DNA of 64,000 bases. Source: Mesorhizobium sp. WSM4306. Its GTDB lineage: Bacteria; Pseudomonadota; Alphaproteobacteria; Rhizobiales; Rhizobiaceae. The stretch lies in the NCBI RefSeq assembly GCF_007003975.1, contig NZ_VFTC01000001.1, forward strand, positions 372,001-436,000, in the 5' to 3' direction. A program made the translations under genes and the position numbers. Shown here piece by piece: positions 49,190-58,397 of the stretch. Position 1 is the first letter of the stretch; every line of letters begins with the position of its first letter. A model generated the notes under the pieces. It ran no database searches. It worked only from the letters and a program-made list of their open reading frames with translations, and was not told the origin of the DNA.

Positions 49190-50197
49190 TTATTCGGCAG
49201 GGACATGATTGGCGTTCACGGCAAGGCCGTCCTTCTTGGCGCGGTACTCGCTGTAGGCGGCGATCAGCATGTCCTCGTCGCGATATTGCGGCACCCAGCC
49301 GAGCTGGCGCTCGGCCTTGGACACATCGAGCACGCACTCCTCATCGGCGATCAGATATTGTTCCGGATCCATGATCGGCATGTTCATGAGATCGAGCAGG
49401 TCGAGCGTGCGCTTGACCGCCCAGCCGGGCGTCGGGATCAGCAGCGATTTCGAACCGGCATGCTTGATCAGGTCGCCGAGCAGTTTCCTGACCGGCGGCG
49501 GATTGAGCGAGCCCAGATTATAGGCCTCGTTGGGCACGCCGGCCTTCCAGGCCGCGCGAGCGGCCTCCGCGCAGTCGAACACCGAGATGAACTGATAGGG
49601 GTTCTTGCCCGAACCGATCATCGGCACCGGAAGGTTCCAGTCGATCAGCTTGAACAGTTTTTCCAATATGCCGAGACGGCCGGGGCCGATGATCAGGCGC
49701 GGCCGGAACAGCGAGATCGACATGCCGCGCTTGCGCCATTCGGCGGCGAGCTCCTCGGTCTTCTGCTTCGACCAGCCATATTCGCCGAGCGGCGCGACCG
49801 GATGCTCCTCGGTCATCGGCTGGGTCACCGTGTGGCCGTAGATCATGTCGGTGGTGTAGTGGACGAGCTTCGGTGCGCCGGCCTTGCCCATGGCCTGCAT
49901 GATGTGTTCGGTGCCGTGGAAATTCACCGGGAAGAAGAAGTCGTGGCGCTTGGCCCGCACCTGGATCGGCGACAGCATCTTGGCCGACAGATTGTAGACC
50001 ATGTCGTCGGCCTTCAATCCGACTTTGGCCACTGAGGCCGGATCGGTGACATCGCAGGTGACGAAGCGAACCGAACGATAATGCGGCAGGTCACTCTTGA
50101 CGATGTCGGCAACGACGACCTCTTCACCGTCGGCCACAAGCTTCGGGGCAAGATGACGGCCGACGAAGCCGTCACCGCCGAAAATTACATGTCTCAT
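49190..50197 (-). CDS. NAD-dependent epimerase/dehydratase (extended SDR)
   Basis: A 335-residue extended short-chain dehydrogenase. The N-terminal dinucleotide motif is GGDGFVGRHL (near 7-16) and the catalytic Tyr-x3-Lys is YGWSKQKT near 140 (Tyr/Lys preserved), with a preceding Thr/Asp-rich TTDMIYG. The fold acts on nucleotide sugars or other sugar-like substrates. In this cluster it could reduce or epimerise the keto-pentose made by the DprE1-like oxidase. It overlaps the next upstream gene by 4 bp (ATGA), so translation is coupled. Confidence 0.87.
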   Translation of the reverse strand: MRHVIFGGDGFVGRHLAPKLVADGEEVVVADIVKSDLPHYRSVRFVTCDVTDPASVAKVGLKADDMVYNLSAKMLSPIQVRAKRHDFFFPVNFHGTEHIMQAMGKAGAPKLVHYTTDMIYGHTVTQPMTEEHPVAPLGEYGWSKQKTEELAAEWRKRGMSISLFRPRLIIGPGRLGILEKLFKLIDWNLPVPMIGSGKNPYQFISVFDCAEAARAAWKAGVPNEAYNLGSLNPPPVRKLLGDLIKHAGSKSLLIPTPGWAVKRTLDLLDLMNMPIMDPEQYLIADEECVLDVSKAERQLGWVPQYRDEDMLIAAYSEYRAKKDGLAVNANHVPAE

Positions 50198-50637
50198 CGA
50201 ACGATCTCGTTTGTCTGGATCTTGTCGGGGTCAATGGAAGCCGTCTGATCGTCATGCCCGCGTCCGCTTTGCGCAATCAGCACAGTGCCGACGCAGATGA
50301 AGGCGATGCCGGCAATGCGCCAGGCGTTGAGGTCCTCGCGAAAGATGAAATAGGCGAAGATCGCGACCGCGACATAGGCAAGGCTGAGGAACGGATAGGC
50401 AAAACTGAGCTCGACCTTGGACAGCACATAGAGATGCGATGCCATCGAGATGACGAAGGTGCACAGGCCGAGGAACACCCAAGGGCTGAAGACGATCTGC
50501 AGGAGCTTCAGAAGCGGGTTAGTGCCTTCGAACGAGATCGGGCCGAGCGACATCATGCCTTGCTTCAGCATCAACTGCGCGGCGGCATTGGTCATGACTG
50601 TGAACAGAATAAAGACGATATATTTCATATTTTCCAT
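50194..50637 (-). CDS. Small EamA/SMR-like membrane protein
   Basis: A 147-residue protein with four predicted helices (KYIVFILFTVMTNAAAQLML, then VFLGLCTFVISMASHLYVL, a third near 80-97 and a fourth near 105-122) and a hydrophilic C-terminal tail. The length and layout are those of SMR or ArnE/ArnF-type half transporters, which flip polyprenyl-phosphate-linked sugars across the inner membrane. Association with UbiA and DprE1-like genes supports a flippase role for a lipid-linked pentose. A general drug exporter is the alternative. Confidence 0.75.
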   Translation of the reverse strand: MENMKYIVFILFTVMTNAAAQLMLKQGMMSLGPISFEGTNPLLKLLQIVFSPWVFLGLCTFVISMASHLYVLSKVELSFAYPFLSLAYVAVAIFAYFIFREDLNAWRIAGIAFICVGTVLIAQSGRGHDDQTASIDPDKIQTNEIVR

Positions 50638-50735
50638 CCGCCACTTGGCACGGTCCTACTACCAACCTGCAAACATTTCGTGAAGCCACGGCAATGTTTG
50701 AATTACCCTGGAATTTACGGTCTATTTACCATAAA

Positions 50736-52103
50736 CTATTCGAATTCTACCTGTTCCGCCGCCTCGACGCGCCCCAGCCGCATGGCGAGTTTTTTCGCTG
50801 TCCGCAGCCAGAAACTGGACATGAACGCCGGGTCGCGCAGCGCTTCCAACCGCTGCCAATCCGGGAAGGAGGCGGCGAAAGTCTCCGCGCTCATGCGCGC
50901 ATCCTTGTAAGGGTTGACCGCGCCGCCGGCCGCAACCGTGATGCTGTCGAGTTCGCCAAGCAGTGCCAGCGTCCTGCCGCCGCGATTGGGGAAATCGAGC
51001 GTCAGCGTGAAGCCGGGCCGCGGAAATGACAGCAGACCCGGCGAGCGGATCGACCCGAAGCGCTTCAGCACGGTGAGGAAGGAGCCCTGCCCTGCCCGCC
51101 GTGCCGCGTCGAGCAACGCCGGCACGGTCTGGCGCGCGGCATTTTCCGGCACCACGCTCTGGTGCTGGTAGAGACCTTTGGGGCCATAGAGCCGGTTCCA
51201 GTCACCGATGCCGTCGAGCGGAAAGAAAAAGCCCTGATAGCCGGTTTGGCGCGGTTCTGATGAGCGACCTTTCTTCCACCGGTAGGCGGCGTTGAAGGCA
51301 GTCAGGAACGGCCGGTTGAGCACATTGAAAGGCGGCTGGATCGGCACCGAAAGGCGCGAGCCGGCGCGAGACGCCGCATGCGAGCCATGTTCGGCATGAT
51401 TGCCGGTCAACAACAAACCGCGTCGGCGGCCATGGCCGCCGGCCAGCTGGTCGATCCAGGCGACGGCATATTCATTGGCCTGGTCGGCGGCCTCCGCCAG
51501 TTCGAAGAATTCACCGAGATCGGCAAACCGCGCTGCCGTCTCGACGATGTCGAGCGAAGGCACCCGCATCAGCCGGATCGAGGCCGACAGGATCAGGCCG
51601 GTCAGCCCCATGCCGCCAATCGTCGCCGCAAACAGCCGGGCATTGTCGGTTGCCGAGCAGGTGTAGGTCCGCCCGTCGGAGCGCAGCAGCGTCAGCGATT
51701 CGACATGGCAACCAAAGGTGCCGCGCCGATGATGGTTCTTGCCGTGGACATCGTTGGCGATGGCGCCGCCAAGGGTCACGAACTGGGTGCCCGGAACCAC
51801 CGCCGGAAAGAAGCCGTAGGGTGCGGCGTGCGCAATGATGTCGGACAGCAACACACCGGCTTCGGCCTCGAGCAGGCCGGTCTCGGCATTGAAGGCGCCG
51901 ATACGGTTCAGCGGCCGCATATCGACGACCGCGCCGGCGTCGTTCTGACAGGAATCGCCGTAGGAGCGACCGTTGCCGTAGGCGAGCAAGCCGTTTGCCT
52001 TCGCCTTGCCGCTCTTCATCAGCTCAACAGCCGTATCGGCCGCGATGGTTCGCTTTGCGGCCGGCGTGGCGCGGCCGAAACTCTGGAACCGTTCGCCCGC
52101 CAT
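50736..52103 (-). CDS. DprE1-like FAD-dependent oxidase
   Basis: A 455-residue VAO/PCMH-type flavoprotein. It has YGNGRSYGDSCQNDAGAVV near 43-61, PGTQFVTLGGAIANDVHGKN near 104-123 (with the HGKNHH motif of DprE1), and GIGDWNRLYGPKGLYQHQ near 305. Against remembered Mycobacterium tuberculosis DprE1 these blocks align in order. The flavin-site Lys (NPYKDARMSAETF, near 410) is kept, but the Cys387 that covalently reacts with benzothiazinones is Thr here (GFTLTLDFP). DprE1 oxidises the C2 hydroxyl of decaprenyl-phospho-ribose. The next gene encodes the matching prenyl-phosphate phosphoribosyl transferase, so the same step is likely. Confidence 0.87.
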   Translation of the reverse strand: MAGERFQSFGRATPAAKRTIAADTAVELMKSGKAKANGLLAYGNGRSYGDSCQNDAGAVVDMRPLNRIGAFNAETGLLEAEAGVLLSDIIAHAAPYGFFPAVVPGTQFVTLGGAIANDVHGKNHHRRGTFGCHVESLTLLRSDGRTYTCSATDNARLFAATIGGMGLTGLILSASIRLMRVPSLDIVETAARFADLGEFFELAEAADQANEYAVAWIDQLAGGHGRRRGLLLTGNHAEHGSHAASRAGSRLSVPIQPPFNVLNRPFLTAFNAAYRWKKGRSSEPRQTGYQGFFFPLDGIGDWNRLYGPKGLYQHQSVVPENAARQTVPALLDAARRAGQGSFLTVLKRFGSIRSPGLLSFPRPGFTLTLDFPNRGGRTLALLGELDSITVAAGGAVNPYKDARMSAETFAASFPDWQRLEALRDPAFMSSFWLRTAKKLAMRLGRVEAAEQVEFE

Positions 52104-52105
52104 GC

Positions 52106-53539
52106 CTACCAGCCTCCGGCGACCAGCAGTGCTGCGCCGATCGCCACGATGATCTGGCTGCGCCAGTCGCGGATGATGAAGACGACGGGATCGTCGTTCA
52201 TCTCGTCGCGGCGCGCCAGGATCCAGACGCGCATGGTCAAATACAGCACGATCGGCGCCAGCGGCCAGACCAGCCAGGGATGCGGATAGAGTTCGCGCAC
52301 GGCGGCGCTGTCCATGTAGAGCGCCAGCACCAGCGCCGAGGAGAAGGCCGACGCCATGCCAGCCTGGGCGACGATCTCCTGGTCTTCGATGCGGTAGCCG
52401 CGCCCGGCAATGCGCTCGCCCACCGGAATGGCCGTGGTGCGCAGTTCGACATAGCGCTTCACCAGCGCCAGCGACAGGAAGAAGAAAATCGAGAAGGCGA
52501 GCAGCCAGAACGATACCTCGACGCCGGTCGCCGCAGCGCCTGCCAGCACGCGCACCGTGTAGAGGCCGGCCAGCGTCAGCACGTCGACCAGAAGCATGCG
52601 CTTGAACGACAGCGAATAGGCCGTCGTCACCACGATATAGCCGGCGAGCACACCCAGGAACTCAATCGGCAGCAGCAGCCCGGCGGCGATGCCGATCGCC
52701 AACAGGGCGGCCATCGCGCCGAGGCCGAACGGGATCGACAGCGCACCGCTGGCGAACGGCCGGTTATGTTTGGTCGGGTGCTTGCGGTCGAGCGCAAGGT
52801 CGAAGAAATCGTTGAGGATGTAGATGGCCGAAGCCACCGCACTGAAGGAGACGAACGCCAGCATGCATTGCCAGATCATGTTGGCGTTGAAGTATTCGTG
52901 CGACAGCACCATCGGCACCGCGATCAGCGAATTCTTCAGCCACTGATGCATCCGCAGCATCTTGACGAATGTCTTCAATGTCCTTTTTGGCGCAGGCACC
53001 ATTTCGGCGCTATGCGCCGTCTGCCAGCGCTTCGCGTGGCGGTCGGGCGCCACGACGATGGCGTCGCACGCGGCTTCGAAAACCTTGAGATCGTGACGGC
53101 TGTTACCAGCATAGTCGAAACCGCCATCGCCATAGGCGGCGATGAGCGCGTCGCGCTTGCGGCCTGAGGTCATGTTGTGTGGACCGTCAGTCGCCAGCAC
53201 ATAGTCGAAGATGCCCAGATGGGCGGCAATCGCCTCGGCGAACTTGCGTGGCGTACCGGTCGCCATCACGATCTTGCGGCCGTCGGCATGCTCAGCCCGT
53301 AGGCGCTGCAGAAGTCCTTCGCGATAGGGCAGCGAGGCCGGATCGATGTCGATGCGGTCGGCGATGGCTTGCTTCAGCCGCACCGGGCCGGCGGCCAGCC
53401 AGAACGGAACCAGGAAGATATAGAGCGGATTCTTCTTGAGAAGGATGAACAGGCCTTCCCACAAAAGGTCGGTCGCAATCAGCGTGCCGTCGAGGTCGAC
53501 CGCAAGCGGGATTGCGTTCTTTTCCGACCGCGCATCCAT
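52106..53539 (-). CDS. HAD phosphatase-UbiA prenyltransferase fusion (DPPR-synthase-like)
   Basis: A 477-residue fusion. Residues 10-185 form a HAD-type phosphatase with DLDGTL (15-20), ATGTPRKF near 103 and a late GNSRHD acidic motif. Residues 190-477 form a UbiA-type membrane domain of about nine helices with NDFFDLALDRKHPTKHNRPF near 265, close to the NDxxDxxxD-HPTKxxRP motif of decaprenyl-phosphate phosphoribosyltransferase. The fusion would join 5-phosphoribose to a polyprenyl phosphate and then remove the 5-phosphate. It is the first gene of the seven-gene cluster and two bases from the DprE1-like gene. NoeC of Azorhizobium (Nod-factor arabinosylation) is a known rhizobial relative of the UbiA part. 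Confidence 0.87.
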   Translation of the reverse strand: MDARSEKNAIPLAVDLDGTLIATDLLWEGLFILLKKNPLYIFLVPFWLAAGPVRLKQAIADRIDIDPASLPYREGLLQRLRAEHADGRKIVMATGTPRKFAEAIAAHLGIFDYVLATDGPHNMTSGRKRDALIAAYGDGGFDYAGNSRHDLKVFEAACDAIVVAPDRHAKRWQTAHSAEMVPAPKRTLKTFVKMLRMHQWLKNSLIAVPMVLSHEYFNANMIWQCMLAFVSFSAVASAIYILNDFFDLALDRKHPTKHNRPFASGALSIPFGLGAMAALLAIGIAAGLLLPIEFLGVLAGYIVVTTAYSLSFKRMLLVDVLTLAGLYTVRVLAGAAATGVEVSFWLLAFSIFFFLSLALVKRYVELRTTAIPVGERIAGRGYRIEDQEIVAQAGMASAFSSALVLALYMDSAAVRELYPHPWLVWPLAPIVLYLTMRVWILARRDEMNDDPVVFIIRDWRSQIIVAIGAALLVAGGW

Positions 53540-53699
53540 GTCTGTCCTGTCCTGCTTATAAACCCGTCGCGCCGTGTTTCGGCGTCTTCGTAAGGGTATA
53601 GCGGCGGAACGGCGTAGTGAACGTTAAAACGCCTGGTTGCATCTGGTAGGCGCGACGATATTTCCCGCGTCATTGTTAAGCAATCACTACCACCAACAA

Positions 53700-53729
53700 T
53701 AAAAGGCCGGGCATTTGCCCGGCCTTTGC
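53700..53729 (-). terminator. Rho-independent terminator of the small exported-protein gene
   Basis: On the minus strand AAAGGCCGGGC and GCCCGGCCTTT arms surround a short loop, followed by TTATTG, about 20 bases past the stop codon at 53748. Confidence 0.8.
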
Positions 53730-53747
53730 AAGAACTGCCCGCCGACT

Positions 53748-54011
53748 TTACTTGATGCGAGCGACGCCACCCGAAATTTCGACCGTTTCCGAGCCGGTCA
53801 GGGCCTCGAGGTCACCATTGGGCAAGGTGACGAAACAGCCGTTGGGGCAGAATTCCACGGTCTCGCCGGCGGCCAGCGCCAGCTCCGTCTTGCCACCGCC
53901 TTCCGTCACGATCAGCGTACGGGTCTCAGCGTCCTTGTTGACCGCGCTGGCGGCAAAGGCCGAGCCACTCGCTGCGGTAAGAGCGATGGCGACGACAAGC
54001 GACTTCCACAT
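53748..54011 (-). CDS. Small exported hypothetical protein
   Basis: An 87-residue protein starting at ATG 54011. The signal peptide (MWKSLVVAIALTAASGSAFA) precedes a small hydrophilic domain with a Cys pair (VEFCPNGCFVTLPNG) and an alternating beta-like end (SETVEISGGVARIK). The longer upstream frame includes a Cys/His-rich stretch that reads as shadow. No family is recognised; the two cysteines could bind a metal or form a disulfide in the periplasm. A terminator follows. Confidence 0.65.
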   Translation of the reverse strand: MWKSLVVAIALTAASGSAFAASAVNKDAETRTLIVTEGGGKTELALAAGETVEFCPNGCFVTLPNGDLEALTGSETVEISGGVARIK

Positions 54012-54155
54012 TTTGCAATATCGGTGTTTCCACACCGCCTCTGTTGCATTTGGCAAGGCATTCTCGCCTTTGCATGTGAGCTTATATGAGATGCAAGCTG
54101 AACCGCAACTGAATGCCGCATTCATGCCGCAATTGGTTTGGGAGGAGCCCGGGCC

Positions 54156-56645
54156 CTAGCTTGGATCGGGTTTGCGTGCCTTGCGGCCCGATTTGGCCAG
54201 GCGCGCCTTCTCGGCGGCGGCTTCGGCCTCCGCCTGCTCCTTCTCGGCGAATTCGACTTCGATCTTGTCGTCGTCGAGCGGCCATGCCTCGGTTTGCTTG
54301 ACCTTGACCTCCGCGCGCGGCGTCGAGGGGATTTCTATGTGCTCGGCGCCAAACGCATCGAGCACGGCAAAGCGGATATCGTTCTGCACGATGGCCCCGT
54401 TCAGCACATCGGCAAGAAACACGCGGATCTCGAACTCAAGGGCTGCCGCACCGAAATTGGTGAACAGCACGAACGGCTCCGGGTTCTTCAGCACCAGCGG
54501 ATGGCCGCGGGCGATCTCGACCAGGATGGCGTGCACCCGCTTGACGTCGCTGCCATAGGCGACGCCGACCTTGATCTCCACACGCCCCAGCTTGTTGCGG
54601 TGCGTCCAGTTGCCGACGGCGTTGTTGATCAGGTTCGAGTTGGGCAGGATCACCGATTGCCGCTGGAAGGTCTCGATCTCAGTGGCGCGCACGCTGATCT
54701 TCTTGACGGTGCCTGAGGTGTCGCCGGCGACGATCCAGTCGCCGACCTTGAATGGCCGCTCGGCCAGCAGGATCAGGCCGGACACGAAGTTGGAGACGAC
54801 ATTCTGCAGGCCAAAACCGATACCGAGGGAAAGTGCGCCGGCAACGAGCGCCAGGTTGGAGAGATCGATACCCGCCGCCGAGATGCCGACGAGGCCGGCA
54901 ACGGCGACGCCGGCATAGCCGACCGCCAGCCGGATCGAATTGCGCACGCCGGTATCGACCTTGCCGCGCGCCATCACCGAGCCGTCGAGCCAACCCTGGA
55001 ACCAGCGGGTCAGAAAATAGCCGATGATGAAGACCACGATGCCGCTGAGGATGCCGGTGACCGAAATCGTTACCGAGCCGATGGTGATGCCTGTCGCCAG
55101 CTTGTAGGCCCAAGCCTGGATGTCGCCGGGCTGGAACCCCCACATAAAGAGGATCAGAGGCAGGAACACCAGAACGATCATCAGGTTGATGGCGACGCTG
55201 ACCACCAGGCCGAGCTGGTCGAGCGCGGTGTCCTCGTAGCCGGCATTGGTCGACAGCCAGCGCCCGATCGAGGTGCCGGCGAAACCGCCCTCCTCGCCGA
55301 TCTCGCGCGCCGACAGGAAGCCGATATAGGCGGTGACCAGGATGGTGCCGGTGACCACGACCTGCAGCGAGACGAAGATTGCAAGGCCGATATAACCGAA
55401 GAGCGCCGCCGTAATCGTGGATAGGCCCAGCGCAACGGATGTGTAGCGTAGCCAAGCCGGCCACGGGCGCCAGCTTCCGTCGGTGCCCTTGTACGGCCTC
55501 AGCAACGCCATCAGAATCAGGATGACGCCGACGATGAGGGTGGCGACAAAACTTCTGGCGATGGTCAGCGACAATGGCGAACCCATCTTGTCGTTGACTA
55601 TCGACAGAAAGTTGTTGACGCCGATGACGACCGCCATGGCCGTCGTCAGCCGCACCAGCCAGCGCGCCGGGCCGGTCTCGACCTGGATCAGGCGCCAGTT
55701 CGGCATCCGTGGCTCCAGCGCAGCATTGGTCAGGCGGTTGACGCAGAACACCACCGCGATGACGGCAGCCAGCGCGTTGAGGAAGACGCCGATGTCGCCG
55801 CGCAGGACATTGTAATAATTGTATAGAAAGACAGTCGAAACGAGGAAGGCGCCAACCGCCAGCGTCGGCAGCAAGGTCGACCAGAACGCCACCGACAGGC
55901 GGCTGAGATAGGTGGGGTCCTCGACCGACGGATCGGCTTCGAAGATGCGCCCGAACAGGCGGCGTCCACCTACCAGCAGGATCGCGGCCAGAGCCAGCGA
56001 CGTGAAGGTCGCCGCGAGGATGGCCTTGAACTTGAACTTGAAAGCGAAGCTCAGCCAGGACGACACCGCTTTGTAAAAGTTGGCGTATTCGTCCTGAGCG
56101 TCGGAGAATACCTGCGGGCTCAGCGCGTCGGACAGTGCGTAGTGCTTGGTCAAAAAGTTGCGGAACTGCTCGCTGCGCATATTGCCGATCCTGTCGATCA
56201 GCCCGCTGATGCGGATTGACAGGTTCTGGGCGCTGGCGACGACCGCGTTGATCTCGGCCTTTTCCGATGCCAGCGCCTGGCGCTCGCCGGTCACGATGTC
56301 GGGCTCCTGCGGCTGGCCCGCCGCCGGCGGCGGACCCAGAACTTCGATGCGATTGTTGATGTCGGTGAGCCGCGAACGGAACGCCAGCGCACTGGTCAGC
56401 GCCGCCCGCGACAGATCCTCCAGCTGCAGACGGATATCGACTAGGGAGGCATCGTCCTGGCCGTCCTGCTGTAATTTCTTCTCGAGACCGTCGGTCTTGG
56501 CCGTCAGGCCCTGGATGACCTTCTGCTGATCGGTGATCAAGCCGGCGGAGCCCTGGCCCAGCGCCTGCGCCATCGCCTCGAACGAAGGCGACGCCGAAAT
56601 GATCAGCGTGAAAGCCAAAATGAGGCGAAGCAATCTCAAAAGCAT
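54156..56645 (-). CDS. DUF3772-containing mechanosensitive channel (MscS/MscK-like)
   Basis: An 829-residue membrane protein. A signal peptide (MLLRLLRLILAFTLIISASP) is followed by a DUF3772 periplasmic coiled region (about 30-180), then roughly ten helices, and a C-terminal MscS core. In that core the pore helix has the Gly/Ala pattern ALVAGALSLGIGFGLQNVVS near 590, followed by the conserved beta-domain (RPFKVGDWIVAGDTSGTVKK near 625) and a charged tail. Such channels open under membrane tension to release solutes at osmotic downshock. ATG 56645 is set by the signal peptide. Relevance to osmolyte (betaine) metabolism nearby is plausible but not shown. Confidence 0.9.
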   Translation of the reverse strand: MLLRLLRLILAFTLIISASPSFEAMAQALGQGSAGLITDQQKVIQGLTAKTDGLEKKLQQDGQDDASLVDIRLQLEDLSRAALTSALAFRSRLTDINNRIEVLGPPPAAGQPQEPDIVTGERQALASEKAEINAVVASAQNLSIRISGLIDRIGNMRSEQFRNFLTKHYALSDALSPQVFSDAQDEYANFYKAVSSWLSFAFKFKFKAILAATFTSLALAAILLVGGRRLFGRIFEADPSVEDPTYLSRLSVAFWSTLLPTLAVGAFLVSTVFLYNYYNVLRGDIGVFLNALAAVIAVVFCVNRLTNAALEPRMPNWRLIQVETGPARWLVRLTTAMAVVIGVNNFLSIVNDKMGSPLSLTIARSFVATLIVGVILILMALLRPYKGTDGSWRPWPAWLRYTSVALGLSTITAALFGYIGLAIFVSLQVVVTGTILVTAYIGFLSAREIGEEGGFAGTSIGRWLSTNAGYEDTALDQLGLVVSVAINLMIVLVFLPLILFMWGFQPGDIQAWAYKLATGITIGSVTISVTGILSGIVVFIIGYFLTRWFQGWLDGSVMARGKVDTGVRNSIRLAVGYAGVAVAGLVGISAAGIDLSNLALVAGALSLGIGFGLQNVVSNFVSGLILLAERPFKVGDWIVAGDTSGTVKKISVRATEIETFQRQSVILPNSNLINNAVGNWTHRNKLGRVEIKVGVAYGSDVKRVHAILVEIARGHPLVLKNPEPFVLFTNFGAAALEFEIRVFLADVLNGAIVQNDIRFAVLDAFGAEHIEIPSTPRAEVKVKQTEAWPLDDDKIEVEFAEKEQAEAEAAAEKARLAKSGRKARKPDPS

Positions 56646-56758
56646 GACTATTGGCGACTCACGGGCGGCAAAGGCATTCAAAAACCCTGTCCTTGATAAA
56701 GACGGCTATATCGCGGGGCAAGCCATCGCATCGCGGAGTCGGCCAGTCGAAAAGCCAT

Positions 56759-56780
56759 GGCGCAATCTTGGCTTTGCGCC
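56759..56780. promoter_or_regulatory. Inverted repeat at the sox promoter
   Basis: GGCGCAA (56759-56765) and TTGCGCC (56774-56780) face each other across eight bases. A candidate promoter, TTGGCT at 56768-56773 and TATAGT at 56793-56798, overlaps it, 32 bases before ATG 56830. Such overlap would suit a repressor or activator site. Confidence 0.4.
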
Positions 56781-56829
56781 CGCCGCCTGCTCTATAGTCT
56801 GCCGCATCGCACCAAGGATGGCATGAAGA

Positions 56830-58089
56830 ATGGCGGAGTATTCAGCCCTTTCGCTTCTCACGAACGCGCTCAAGGGAAACCAGGACTGGAAGCCGGCCTG
56901 GCGCAAGCCGGACCCCAAGGCTTCCTACGACGTCATCATCATCGGCGGCGGCGGCCATGGCCTGTCGACGGCCTATTACCTGGCCAAGGAGCACGGCATC
57001 ACCAATGTCGCGGTGCTTGAGAAGGGCTGGCTGGGTTCCGGCAATGTCGGCCGCAACACCACCGCCGTGCGCTCCAACTACCTGCTGCCCTCCAACACCC
57101 GCTTCTACGAACATTCGATGAAGATGTGGGAGAACCTGTCGCACGACCTCAACTACAACGTCATGTTCTCGCAGCGCGGCTGCCTGAACCTTGCCCACAC
57201 GCCCGCCCAGTTCGACGACTATGCCAGGCGCGGCAACGCCATGCGGCATCTCGGCGTCGACGCCGAACTGATGAGCACCGCCGAAATCAAGCGGCTGGTG
57301 CCGGCGCTGGACGTTTCGGCCTCGGCGCGCTTTCCCATCGTCGGCGGGCTGATGCAGCCGCGCGCCGGCACCGCCCGCCACGATGCTGTTGCATGGGGCT
57401 ATGCGCGCGGCGCCGATCGGCGCGGCGTCGACATCATCGAGAATTGCGAGGTCACCGGCTTCCTGCGCGATGGCGACCGCATCACCGGCGTGCAGACGAC
57501 GCGCGGCGAAATCCGCGGCAAGAAGGTTGCCGTGGCGGTTGCCGGCAGCACCGGACGGGTGATGCAGCTTGCCGGCGTCGACAGGATGCCGATCGAGAGC
57601 CATGTACTGCAGGCCTTCGTCACCGAATCGCTAAAACCCTTCATCGATACGGTGCTGACCTTCGGCATGGGTCATTTCTATATGTCTCAGTCCGACAAGG
57701 GCGGCCTCGTCTATGGCGGCGACATCGACGGCTACAACAGCTACGCCCAACGCGGCAATCTTCCCATCGTCGACGAGGTGATGAGCGAGATGCTGGCGCT
57801 GTTTCCCGGCCTTGCCCGTGTGCGCATGCTGCGCTCCTGGGGCGGCGTCTGCGACATGTCGATGGACGGCTCGCCGATCATCACCACCGGGCCGCTGCCG
57901 GGCATGTATCTCAACTGCGGCTGGTGCTATGGCGGCTTCAAGGCGACGCCGGCCTCGGGCTGGTGCTTTGCCTACACCATCGCCAAGGACGAGCCGCACG
58001 ACTTCAACGCGCCCTTCACGCTCGACCGCTTCTACCGCGGGCTGGTGATCGACGACAAAGGCCAGGGCGCAACGCCCCGGCTGCACTAG
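56830..58089 (+). CDS. soxB: Sarcosine oxidase beta subunit
   Basis: A 419-residue flavoprotein. The FAD motif GGGGHGLSTAYYLAKEH is near residues 39-55 and VLEKGWLGSGNVGRNTTAVR near 62-81, both typical of heterotetrameric sarcosine oxidase beta. The active-site region CDMSMDGSPIITTGPLPGMYL lies near 339 (quoted in part). It oxidises sarcosine to glycine with O2 as final acceptor, and the methyl group goes to THF through the alpha subunit. Gene order beta, delta, alpha, gamma with overlaps is the standard soxBDAG operon. ATG 56830 is preceded by a candidate promoter at 56768-56798. Confidence 0.95.
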   Translation: MAEYSALSLLTNALKGNQDWKPAWRKPDPKASYDVIIIGGGGHGLSTAYYLAKEHGITNVAVLEKGWLGSGNVGRNTTAVRSNYLLPSNTRFYEHSMKMWENLSHDLNYNVMFSQRGCLNLAHTPAQFDDYARRGNAMRHLGVDAELMSTAEIKRLVPALDVSASARFPIVGGLMQPRAGTARHDAVAWGYARGADRRGVDIIENCEVTGFLRDGDRITGVQTTRGEIRGKKVAVAVAGSTGRVMQLAGVDRMPIESHVLQAFVTESLKPFIDTVLTFGMGHFYMSQSDKGGLVYGGDIDGYNSYAQRGNLPIVDEVMSEMLALFPGLARVRMLRSWGGVCDMSMDGSPIITTGPLPGMYLNCGWCYGGFKATPASGWCFAYTIAKDEPHDFNAPFTLDRFYRGLVIDDKGQGATPRLH

Positions 58090-58100
58090 GGTTCAAACAA

Positions 58101-58397
58101 ATGCTTATCACCTGTCCCTATTGCGGCCCGCGCGACGTCATCGAATTCACCTATCAGGGCGACGGCAACCGCGAGCGCCCGCAGCCCAACTCGCAGGATC
58201 TCGACGCCTGGAACGCCTATGTCTACGACCGGCTGAACCCGGCCGGCGACCACAATGAGATCTGGCAGCACTCCGGCGGTTGCCGCACCCATCTGCGGAT
58301 GGTGCGCAACACGGTCACGCACGAGATTTCCAGCACCAGTTTCGCGCGCGGCGACCACAATGCCGCCGCCCGGCACAAGGCGGGGGGCAAGTCGTGA
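58101..58397 (+). CDS. soxD: Sarcosine oxidase delta subunit
   Basis: A 98-residue protein with the zinc ligands of SoxD: Cys5 and Cys8 in MLITCPYCGPR, His57 and Cys61 in WQHSGGCRTH. It is the small structural subunit of heterotetrameric sarcosine oxidase. It starts 11 bp after the beta subunit, and its stop overlaps the GTG of the alpha subunit (GTGA). Confidence 0.93.
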   Translation: MLITCPYCGPRDVIEFTYQGDGNRERPQPNSQDLDAWNAYVYDRLNPAGDHNEIWQHSGGCRTHLRMVRNTVTHEISSTSFARGDHNAAARHKAGGKS

